This document shows positions 7,429 to 15,315 of a DNA stretch of 15,315 bases, in pieces. The notes under the pieces were generated by a model that saw only the letters and a list, made by a program, of their open reading frames with translations, searched no databases and was not told the DNA's origin. The translations under genes and the position numbers were made by a program. Origin of the DNA: Entrophospora sp. SA101 (Eukaryota; Glomeromycota; Glomeromycetes; Entrophosporales; Entrophosporaceae). Where the stretch lies: contig CAUDNR010000093.1 of assembly GCA_958430865.1 (NCBI GenBank), positions 1-15,315 on the forward strand, in the 5' to 3' direction. The first letter of the stretch is position 1. Each line of letters starts with the position of its first letter.

Positions 7429-8622
7429 TCAAGCATAAATATCTTGGTGTTTATATTCAAACAATATTAAATATCTTGGTAATGTTGCCTAAAATCAAAA
7501 TAAAATAAAAATTATTTGGTATTTATTCATTTTTGATTTAGTTAATTTAATTTTAATATATAGATATTTGAAAGTTTACCTTTTCTTTGTTTGTAACATA
7601 AATATGTTTTGGTTTTTTAGATATTACATCAACTACAAACATTGTTTTTAATGAATTGTTACTGGTGCAAAAGTAGAGTGAAGTATTTGGATCAGTCGCA
7701 AACCACATTTCTGATCAATCAGTCAGTCAATTTGATTGATTAGTTAGTTGATTAAATAATAGATAACGATAATTGAATAATTATGGCAACAACACTTAAT
7801 ATACTTACTCCTACTTGAAAATAAAGATTTATGTTTTGAACACTTAGTTTTATTGCCTTGCCTGATAATACCACACATCCCACAACCACTTTCGCACAAC
7901 TCATAGTTAACAATTTCTTCCTCCTTCTCTTCTTCTTCTTCTTCTTCTTTATTATTATTATTAATATCGCTGAAGAATTTGTTAGGATCACAAACAGGAT
8001 TATAAGCGGTAAAAGTGCCATGGAATGCACTTCTGGTAACTTCATCAACTGATAAATTATTTAATCTTGCAATTATTTTTTTGTATCTCTTGTGAGATTT
8101 TGTTAGCTTAGAAGGCATTTCCAATTTTAATATATAACGAACGTCACTATTTTTTAACGGACGTTCATATTGAAACTTTTCTTTTAACCCTTTGTACTCG
8201 TCAGATGTCTCAGATAATAAGATTAGTCTTGTTTTATTGATTTTTTTTGGAGGTGTTGATTTGTTGTTTTGGGAAAATTGTTGAAAAAAAATTCTTTTGT
8301 AGAATTTGTCATTGTAATTTTTTTTTTTAGCTGAAGTGTCTATTGTTATTGTGCTTGTTATATTAGTAGCAGAAGTGTTAGTTGTATTTGTAGTGCTAGT
8401 TGTGTTAGTATTCTCATTGAGAGAAATGAGAGAGGCGGAGGAGGTGTCCGACTGTGTAATTAGCATTTCTGACAATGTGTTAATATTAGTAATGTGAAAG
8501 TTGCTGGAATTGTTGGTTTCAATGTTAGCGTCAATATAAGTGTTGACAGTGTTGTTGGTGATTGTGGTAGGTAAAGAAGATTTATCAATCATGATTGATT
8601 GATTATTATTAAATCGAGTCAT
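7429..8622 (-). CDS. PARP-like (ADP-ribosyltransferase-fold) protein, 3 exons, 334 aa
   Basis: Exons are 8622-7809, 7710-7580 and 7488-7429. The introns (98 and 91 bp) have GTAAGT and GTAAAC donors and CAG/TAG acceptors, with phases fitting exactly. Residues 1-130 are Asn/Thr/Ser-rich and look disordered. From about 131 the chain becomes compact: RSAFHGTF at 197-204 matches the His-Gly-Thr loop of PARP catalytic folds. A Cys cluster CESGCGMCGI at 243-252 resembles the 'C..C..C.I' segment following that motif in fungal PARP-like proteins. MWFATDPNTSLYFC at 273-286 and TMFVVDVI at 294-301 fit the next strands, and LPRYLILFEY near the C-terminus fits the final strand. A poly-Glu run (226-236) from a TTC microsatellite interrupts the domain. 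An obvious catalytic Glu of the H-Y-E triad is not seen where expected, so activity is doubtful. Family placement is from motif memory, not alignment. Confidence 0.7.
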
Positions 8623-9146
8623 TGTTATAGGGAGTTTTTTTTTTGTTTGATTTTATCAAAAAATTAAAACAAAAAATAAATAAATAAATAATGGAAAAGT
8701 GAAAGTTCAATTTATATATTAGTATGCGTATGCGAGTGAGCGAGCGAGTGAGTGAGTGAGTGAGTGAAGTGAGAAGGAAATTAATTAATTTAATTAATTA
8801 AAAATCAGTCAAACGGGCAGCGTATTTATAAATAATTTTTATTGTTGTTATTTATTATTCTCGGCAAGAGTTTTCCGGCTGAAAAAAATCGAACTTTGTT
8901 ATCGTTACTCGATTCATCAATTTACTCGTTAAAACTGGAATTCTAATAATGCCAAAGATTTTCTTTGTGTAGTAGTAACGTTCTAATGTTCTAAATAGAT
9001 TATCATCAGAATTAACTTAAAAGGTAATCAAGATTTAGCAAACTAAGCTGGAACTTGATAAATTTTTTTTTAGATTTTACTATTACTAAATGCTACTACG
9101 TACATACAACATACATAGGTAGATGATAAGATAATACAAATTTAAA
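8623..9146. promoter_or_regulatory. Divergent intergenic region shared by the PARP-like and acidic-protein genes
   Basis: This 524-bp spacer separates two oppositely transcribed start codons. It contains a GAGT/GAGC array at about 8731-8766 (GTGAGCGAGCGAGTGAGTGA...), palindromic TTAATTAATTTAATTAATTAA at about 8779-8800, and TATTTATAAATA at about 8823-8834, a plausible TATA region. No coding sequence is seen. Shared regulation is an inference from the arrangement. Confidence 0.45.
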
Positions 9147-9663
9147 ATGACTTCACTCGTCGAAACAAAAAATTTAGAATTTAATAATAATAATAATGAT
9201 GATAAAAGTAATAATTTAAATTTAAATTTAAATTTAAATTCTATTGGTTCAGAATCAGCAAAATCACAAAATAAAGGGAATGAGAATAAAGAGAATGATA
9301 ATGATAAAATATCAAAAAATGATGACGATGATATAACGCAACAAAAATTAAGCAGCAAATCAAGTCTGGGTTTGGTAGTGATAATAATATAATAATAATA
9401 ATATAACAATAATAATAATAATAAATTTTTATTAGAAAAATTAATTTAATAATTTATTTTATATATATTCTTTTTAGACTTTAGTAAAAATCAGAGATTT
9501 TGCATTTCCAATAGAAGATCCAAGGCATTGGGGAAAAAATGATATCACATTACCAGATTATGATAATGGTTTTAATGATGATGTTGATTATTATGATAAT
9601 GACAATAATGATGATGATGACGATTATATTATAGATGATGATAACAATATTAATAATATTTAG
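9147..9663 (+). CDS. Small acidic Asn/Asp-rich protein, 2 exons, 137 aa, unknown function
   Basis: Exon 1 is 9147-9374 and exon 2 is 9478-9663. The 103-bp intron has a GTAGTG donor and a TTCTTTTTAG acceptor and joins in phase 0. Residues 1-76 are Asn/Lys/Asp-rich with a short NLNLNLNLN run encoded by AATTTA repeats. Exon 2 supplies the only compact-looking motif, TLVKIRDFAFPIEDPRHWG (about 77-95), followed by an Asp/Asn-rich acidic tail. I have an impression that 'RDFAFP..DPRHxG' recurs in fungal hypothetical proteins but cannot name a domain. No signal peptide or membrane segment is seen. Without splicing, the first frame would run into ATAATA repeats and stop, so the conserved-looking motif argues for the intron. 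The composition suggests a largely disordered protein. Confidence 0.6.
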
Positions 9664-10357
9664 TAACAATCACTTTAATAATTATTAGAAAACAACCATT
9701 AGATTATTGCATCAAAGTAGGTTATGAAATATCGATTGACTTTAATACCGGAAAATGTAAGAAATTTATTATTGCATCATATATTTATATATTTATAAAT
9801 TTTATTAACTTTTATTTTTAAATAATAAATAAAATTTGCATATTTTAAAATCATATATAAAGAAAAATGAATTTTTTATTAGAACTAGCTTTTGGAGGTT
9901 TCCAAGGATCCTAGTTTTTTAATTACTTTGACACGATATATCTATCACTTATCATTCGCCGCAAAGCCAATCATCATTACCGAATCAGTGACATCCACCG
10001 ATTAATTCTCCAACGAAAAGAAGTTGGATGTTTAAAGTTAGAAGAATCGTTACTACTACATTCATTACGATTTCTAGATCAACATCAAAAAAACAGTACC
10101 TTCTTCTACTGCCAATTGTCATAAAGATTAATTTTAGGAGAAAGTTAAAAAAAATTTATGAAAAGTAAACAAAATATTTTATATAACGTATATTTTTTTA
10201 TTAATATCAATAAAATAAGTATTTGCTATAAATTTAATGTTATAAAATAAATTATTTTCCGATTTTTATAATAATAATGGAAATAGTGAATTGTCCTTTA
10301 ATTCAAGTTACACGTACACAATTTTGGTTATTTAAGTACATACATACTAATACATAA
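9664..10357. other. Intergenic stretch containing a possible coding relic
   Basis: Most of it is AT-rich with no gene. A plus-strand frame at 9915-10124 (69 codons, no ATG, preceded by CCTAG) reads DTIYLSLIIRRKANHH...RLILQRKEVGCLKLEESLLL...; its mixed composition and lower AT content are unlike spacer DNA. It may be a relic or an exon whose partners are lost. No start or donor could be assigned. Confidence 0.35.
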
Positions 10358-10408
10358 ATGTCAATAGTTTTGTCATTATTATCATTATTATTATTATTAT
10401 CAAGAAAT

Positions 10409-12230
10409 ATGAATGATCACGATCCCTCTGAAGAATATGAACATGAGCGACTAGTAAACGAGGAACTTATGAGAGTGCAAGAAGAAATCTTTTCAAGTGA
10501 AAATGAAAATGGTGGCGGTGATGCTGTTGATGACGACGATGGGCAGCAACTAGATTCAATGGAAAATATCCGTTATGACCATGAAGCATTATCTGAACAA
10601 GGCCTAGATGAAGAGGAGGGAGGAGAAGGTGTAATAGATGAAGGAAGAATGGCTAGGGTGGAAAGGGTGGGAAAACCTAATACTAAGGTTGTCGAGTCGG
10701 AATCACAAAAGAAATTAAGAAAAATGATTATTAACATTCAAAATGACGATGATCTTAAACATGAAGAGAAATTGATCAAAATACAAGTATTGTTTTTTTT
10801 TGATTTTACATATACCTACACACACATATATGTATATTAAATTGGTAATTAAAATTTTTTTTTAAAAAAAGGAATTAATGACGAATGACTGGCGTGAAAA
10901 AGGAAAAAAATCAGTTGCAGGCAATTCGAATGGACCTAGTCAAGATGATTTTAAGCCAACATATGTACATATATTTATATATATATATTATAATAATGAT
11001 TATTACATTATAACTTATTATTGTTGCTATTTACTTTAATTAATTTAGAATGAGAAAACAAATAGCTTCGGTTGTAATCATTATGTTAGGGGAGCAAAAT
11101 TACAAGCAGAATGTTGCAAAGGATGGTTTACTTGTAGATTTTGTCACGACGATGCATCTGATCATAAAATAGATAGGTAGAATATATTTTCTTTATAAAA
11201 AAAAGTTTTTTTAATGAATATTTATAATTATTAATAATAATTTTTATCTGTATATATATATAAAAGAAGTGCCACCAAAAATATGATGTGTATGCATTGT
11301 CTAACTGTACAACCAGCATCAATAAATTGTAATAATTGTAAAGTACAATTAGCGAGATATTATTGTGACAAGTGTAAATTTTGGGATGATGAAGTCGATA
11401 AAGATATATTTCATTGTGACAAATGTGGAATTTGTAGAATTGGTAAAGAACCAGATTATTTTCATTGTGATGTGTGTGATTGTTGTTTGACAATTTATGG
11501 AAAAGATTCACATCAATGCATTGAAAAAAATATGCATCGTGATTGTATGATTTGTGGTGAATATTTATTCACTTCATTATCAACAACTTACACTATGGTT
11601 TGTATTAATCATTTATTTTATTAAAAAAAAAAATTTATATTTTTTGAAATTATTTAATCAAAAAAATTTTTTTTTAAAAAGAGGTGTGGACATATTATAC
11701 ATAAGGCTTGTTTTGATGAATATATATTGACGGCATACCAGTGTCCAACATGCTGGAAATCAGTTTCAAATATGGAAATATATTTTAGAAGAATAGATGC
11801 ACTTGTGGCCCAACAACAAATGCCACCAGAATACGAACATTACGTATCAAAAATATTATGTAATGATTGTGTTAAGCAAAGTACAGTAAAATATCATTTT
11901 ATATATCACAAGTGCCAATATTGTAATGGTTACAATACAAAGGTCATAGAGACTAAAGAATTATTACCATGCGATGAAACAAATATCGTCACGGCTTTAG
12001 ATAATCTTGGTTTAGATGAATCGAGGACTGGTACTGCTGATCATAGTAGCGGTACCAGTAATGCTGGTGGTGGATCAACGTCAAATGGTGGAGGTGGATC
12101 ACAAGTCAGACAATCTAGAATAATGGAAGTTACTGCTATGATGCAAGGAGAAGATGGACCAGTTGATGGAGGGAATGCCACAGAACATGGAACAAGAAAT
12201 CCTTTCAATTCACTTGATTCTAATATTTGA
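10409..12230 (+). CDS. CHY/CTCHY zinc-finger RING-H2 E3 ubiquitin ligase (Pirh2/RCHY1 family), 5 exons, 492 aa
   Basis: Exons are 10409-10786, 10872-10964, 11049-11176, 11267-11597 and 11682-12230; the introns of 84-90 bp have phases 0, 0, 2 and 0. The acidic N-terminus (1-~100) is disordered. A Lys-rich helix with LIKIQELM spans the first junction. The CHY zinc finger begins at about 158 (GCNHYVRGAKLQ, CCKGWFTCRFCHDD, MMCMHC), followed by the CTCHY region (ARYYCDKCKFWDDE, HCDKCGICRIG, HCDVCDCC). RING-H2 is at 293-334: C293, C296, C312, H314, H317, C320, C331 and C334 in C3H2C3 order. A zinc-ribbon (CNDC...CQYC) follows and the tail is Gly/Ser-rich. Proteins of this architecture are E3 ligases; in animals they act on p53 and other targets, and here the substrate is unknown. 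An in-frame upstream ATG at 10358 would add a hydrophobic stretch made by TTA repeats; I prefer MNDHDPSEEY. Confidence 0.92.
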
Positions 12231-12461
12231 TCTTTTATTAATAAATAATCCTTTAGACAATCTTTTGGATTGTAATGAAAGATTTCAAATTCACGAGTCT
12301 GGTTTTACTATATCTTCATTTACTATACGTAATTTTAATATTTGGATCAAAGTAAACATTCCCTTTGCCTTTCATGTCTCATCTCACCGCCTTAGGTACT
12401 CACTCACTATTTGCTTTACTGCAAATCGCTGACTTTTGCCTTTTAGTCATGTTCTCTCTCT
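12231..12461. other. 3' flank of the RING gene
   Basis: No independent gene is supported. A frame overlapping the end of the RING coding region continues here but lacks protein-like features and is out of frame with the real gene. Confidence 0.5.
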
Positions 12462-13079
12462 TTTATCATCGATATCAAGGATGCCTTTATTAAAGATGAA
12501 TTCACAAGAGAAGAGATATTAATATCTGAAATTGTTGTAAGGAGAACGGACAAATTCTACTGGAAATTGATGAAAAGCTTCTTGAAGATATAAACACGTT
12601 TGCCAAAATAAGTTTATCTTGGATTGATACCATACTATTCTTCTTACAAGTATAAATAGAGCACAAAGAAGAAACTTTGGATCAAAAAATCAAGCTTGAT
12701 CAGTTAATGATCGCAAAACGAAAAACTACACCTTTTGCATTTTCCAGAGTACATAATGTAAAATATGATAGATCAGCTCATTTAAAATATGTTTCCTTAT
12801 TGCGTTCTCCTTTATTAATTTTTACATAATAAACAATTAAATGATCACAGAAGTGAGTGCTGTCCATAATGTCATTTATGCTTCTCAGAACTATTGATGA
12901 TATATTTATAAATTTGTTTGAACCATCTTAATTGAGGTGCAAAAATAAAAAATCACTCACAAGCTATCAGGTCAACTTTTAACAATACGAATTTTGTTAA
13001 ACAGATAGCGGATATTATACAGCACCTAGTGTCAACACAACAAGGTATGATAATGGGCCAAAGAAGAGAAAAGTTATAA
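12462..13079 (+). pseudogene. Decayed coding relic, several frames, unknown family
   Basis: Protein-like text is spread over successive plus frames. From 12462 it reads FIIDIKDAFIKDEFTREEIL. From about 12542, in another frame, it reads ENGQILLEIDEKLLEDINTF... and IDTILFFLQV, followed by a TAA at 12653. The same frame then continues IEHKEETLDQKIKLDQLMIA... to a stop at 12827. From about 12951 there is KNHSQAIRSTFNNTNFVKQI... ending in GQRREKL and a stop at 13077. Composition is mixed and lower in AT than true spacer here. Frame switches and stops indicate a broken gene, unless unrecognised introns join the parts. I do not recognise the family; a transposon or repeat-family ORF is possible. Confidence 0.4.
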
Positions 13080-13247
13080 TGGTGACAAATGTGGTGCAAT
13101 ATTTTATCTTATTATTATTAAATAGTAACACAGGGTGCATTTATGGAGGGTTGACTGTAATATGTATTTATTTGCTATTTTAATTCTACTGAAAATATAA
13201 TTCGCTATTATTATCACAATCTTTATTAACCATCATCACACACACTA

Positions 13248-14330
13248 TTATTTTGACCTTACATATTTTCCAACAACCAAAGCATGATCACGTTCATATG
13301 GTTCCAAAGTTAATTGTTCCTGAGGTTTTATGTGTTCTTCTTGTAATCGTTTAACTTCTTTGGCAAAGACTTTAGTGGGATCTATAGTGGAGTCAATACA
13401 ATTTGCTTTTATTGAGATTACAATGTGTGCATTATTTTTTAGATAATGATGCGCATTCAGCGCAATAATACGAGCTTGATCTGGTTGTGCCACATCTGCA
13501 AAAATCACATCTACCATTCCAACCAACATACGATACTTGTATGGATGTCGCGCATCCTCAATTATTGGTATAACATTAGTCCTTTTTTTGGCTACATTTA
13601 CTAAATCACGTCCTGATCTAGGTGAAAATTCAACTGCATATACTATTCCTTCCTATTTGTGAGAAATAAACAATTAAATAATTAACTTATAATAATAATC
13701 CTGTCAACAAAACAAATTTTACACTTACGGGACCAACTATATCAGCAACATGTGAAACAGTGGTACCAGATGCAGCACCTAGATATAGTACTTTGGATTT
13801 AGGAGCTATATATATATTGTCAATACCACCTAGGATGCCAGCTGCTAACTTGGATCTAAATGGATTCCAAACTCGATATTCTATCTTGACACCGTCTTGG
13901 CCTTCAACTGAAATTCTTTTTTCCCCATATACCGCTTCACCTGGTACTAAATTCTTAGTCACCAACATATCTTCTTTTCCACGTGCAATAAAAACACCTT
14001 CATGTCTATGTGGTTCAATTATTACTTTGGTTCCACCTCTTGCACCTCCACGACCTCCGCCTCTGCCACCACCTCCACGACCGCCACCACCTCTACCACC
14101 ACCTCTACCGCCACCACCTCTACCACCGCCGCCACCTCGACCTAAAAAAGTTTGTGTACCAATATGTAAACATATAGGATATTTCATTGTAAAAAAACAA
14201 AAATACAAATACAAGTTCATTTATAAACATACATACCTCCACCTCTTCCACCACCTCCACGTCCACCACCTCTTCCACCAAAACTTCCACCACGACCACC
14301 GCCACCACGACCACCGACTCTACCTAACAT
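13248..14330 (-). CDS. Fibrillarin, box C/D snoRNP rRNA 2'-O-methyltransferase, 3 exons, 303 aa
   Basis: Exons are 14330-14237, 14141-13729 and 13652-13248. The introns of 95 and 76 bp have GTATGT and GTAAGT donors and TTTTTTAG and CAAATAG acceptors. Residues 1-69 are the Gly/Arg-rich GAR domain, a substrate for arginine methylation and typical of nucleolar proteins; the first intron splits a Gly codon within it. The methyltransferase domain follows: [37 protein letters not shown], the SAM-binding loop [14 protein letters not shown] (149-162), [39 protein letters not shown] (220-228), [11 protein letters not shown] and [21 protein letters not shown]. Nearly every fibrillarin signature is intact and the length (303) is close to the usual ~320. 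It acts with Nop56/Nop58/Snu13 and guide snoRNAs in pre-rRNA methylation. It is convergent with the RING gene, with the relic between them. Confidence 0.97.
14037..14330 (-). repeat. GGTGGT/CGTGG repeat encoding the GAR domain
   Basis: Gly/Arg codon repeats occur on both sides of intron 1 of fibrillarin (14037-14141 and 14237-14330). The antisense strand gives a long Pro-rich open frame that is only a shadow of this repeat. Confidence 0.8.
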
Positions 14331-14567
14331 TGATTTAATCTTTAGAAATTTACTTTACGTTGTAATTTTTGTTAGATAAAAAAAGAATGTAATTTTACCG
14401 TATCCCATTATTTAATAATAATTATATACCTAGATAGTAAAATAAATAATTGATCCCTTTTAATTAATTAATATTTTGTTTTTTGTCGTAATTATGATTT
14501 ACAAAGATTGCTTTCTTATTATGCATGGTGCACTGATACAATTCCCAATTTTTTTTTGTATATAGTA

Positions 14568-14777
14568 ATGTCAACATATAATCCTGAATTGGTCGATATA
14601 ACTTCAGATGCCATTAGGGTGGGTAATATTATTAAAATAATAAAAGAAGAGTTTGATAACGTGTCACTCATAATGATGGAGTTTTTCTTTCAACTAAAAA
14701 ACGAAAAATGCATCTATAAAATTTTGAAATATCATGTGATCCACATATTAAAATCATTATATGACCAAATTTGGTAA
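14568..14777 (+). CDS. Hypothetical small ORF, 69 aa, doubtful
   Basis: Frame MSTYNPELVDITSDAIRVGN... to a TAA. An acceptor-like TTTTTTTTGTATATAG directly precedes TAATG, so this might be an internal or second exon, and the same frame extends upstream to 14508. A GTGGGT after GATGCCATTAG (14617) could be a donor, with TTCTTTTAATAG (about 14792) as the matching acceptor and a Cys-containing frame (TCNFDCTGNHVVVVC) beyond. I do not recognise the product. The alternatives are a real small gene with unresolved introns or a relic. Confidence 0.25.
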   Translation: MSTYNPELVDITSDAIRVGNIIKIIKEEFDNVSLIMMEFFFQLKNEKCIYKILKYHVIHILKSLYDQIW

Positions 14778-14942
14778 TGATTTTCTTTTAATAGAACTTG
14801 TAATTTCGATTGCACAGGAAATCATGTCGTTGTTGTTTGCAAACTGTAAGCATTGCACTGTATAAGTGAAGGCCTTTCTTATAAACGTTCATACCTTTTG
14901 ATTATTGATGGGTTGACTCTAAAAGCATCTCTGGAAAGTGAA

Positions 14943-15050
14943 TTAATTAACATTTACATCTTCCCATTTTGAGTACGGCTCAGGGAACGTAGACTTGTCA
15001 TGCAATGATTTTATAAAGGCTCTCGAACTCATCAAAGTTTTAATTACCAT
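14943..15050 (-). pseudogene. Short coding-like fragment, 35 codons
   Basis: The minus frame beginning MVIKTLMSSRAFIKSLHDKS and containing TFPEPYSKWEDVN has mixed, protein-like composition. Beyond its stop, related-looking text continues in other frames toward 14880 (FTFQRC, RVNPSIIKRYER-like words), suggesting a broken longer gene. The family is not recognised. Confidence 0.3.
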
Positions 15051-15315
15051 CGCTTACTTCCTTCTAATATTAACGATGTATAGCAATGAATCACTTGATA
15101 GAAAATAAATCAGGACGATATCATGATGTGAATGAAAATCACGGTCTTGCAATTTTAATTATTATTATTTTTTTTTTATATTAAATAAATAAATAAATAG
15201 TTGCTTCTTTCGTGACAAGTCACATCAAATCTTCTATAATAACAATAATGTGGTTTTCGCATACCTAGCTAGCAAAGTAAAAAAAAATTACATTTTTTAT
15301 TGGAGTAGATAATTT
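15051..15315. other. AT-rich window end, nothing recognised
   Basis: AT-rich with an AAATAAATAAATAAAT run near 15183-15198. No gene, RNA or repeat element could be supported. Confidence 0.5.

Noticed and set aside
7752..8052. ORFs overlapping the PARP-like first exon in other frames
   Set aside because: Shadows; the 292-codon frame spliced to two further exons gives a coherent domain.
7744..8622. HMG-box or mating-type-like regulator for the Asn/Thr-rich minus gene
   Set aside because: The Lys-rich KSHKRYKKIIARL segment first suggested it, but the FHGT, Cys-cluster and LPRYLILFEY motifs across three exons fit a PARP-like fold better.
10358..10408. Upstream in-frame start adding a hydrophobic N-terminus (signal anchor) to the RING protein
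   Set aside because: The hydrophobic residues come from a TTA repeat, and this ligase family is not membrane-inserted at its N-terminus; the ATG at 10409 is preferred.
11128..11511. Minus-strand His/Tyr-rich ORF
   Set aside because: Antisense shadow of the CHY/CTCHY exons.
13760..14338. 192-aa plus-strand Pro-rich ORF
   Set aside because: Antisense of fibrillarin, generated by the Gly/Arg repeat.
1..15315. tRNA and rRNA genes
   Set aside because: I looked for T-loop GGTTCGAATC-type words and conserved rRNA cores by eye and saw none; a covariance-model scan would be decisive.

Overview
This is an AT-rich eukaryotic window. It has short introns (70-98 bp in the well-supported models, GT...AG, often GTAAGT donors and TTTTAG-type acceptors), many AAT/ATT microsatellites and sparse genes. 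Intron style, the RING/CHY and fibrillarin protein sequences, a small cysteine-rich secreted protein and a PARP-like protein with an Asn/Thr-rich N-terminus point to an early-diverging fungus, probably Mucoromycota and most likely Glomeromycotina (arbuscular mycorrhizal). The lineage is an inference; no ribosomal marker is present.

Layout. 1-343: probable end of a Tc1/mariner-like element. 437-1228 (-): a multi-exon gene whose spliced product has a histone H3-type fold with strong divergence (candidate CENP-A/cenH3 or a decaying H3 copy) and an Asp-rich tail; the exons are separated by stops and introns, so no single open frame shows it. 2744-3277 (+): secreted eight-cysteine protein, followed by a 5-copy ~40-bp tandem repeat. 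3540-7000: gene-poor, with degenerate transposon-like inverted repeats, long trinucleotide arrays and a 71-bp tandem duplication. 7009-7083 (-): an orphan terminal-exon-like segment. 7429-8622 (-): three-exon PARP-like ADP-ribosyltransferase-fold gene. 9147-9663 (+): two-exon small acidic protein divergently arranged with the PARP-like gene. 10409-12230 (+): five-exon CHY/CTCHY/RING-H2 ubiquitin ligase of the Pirh2/RCHY1 family. 12462-13079 (+): decayed coding relic. 13248-14330 (-): three-exon fibrillarin (box C/D snoRNP 2'-O-methyltransferase), convergent with the RING gene. 14331-15315: weak, unresolved coding-like fragments.

The genes do not form a pathway. Fibrillarin and the CHY/RING ligase are conserved housekeeping functions. 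The secreted protein, the PARP-like protein and the H3-like gene are the accessory or fast-evolving content. I worked by eye: splice sites were chosen by consensus, reading-frame phase and protein-family fit, and no alignment or database search was run.
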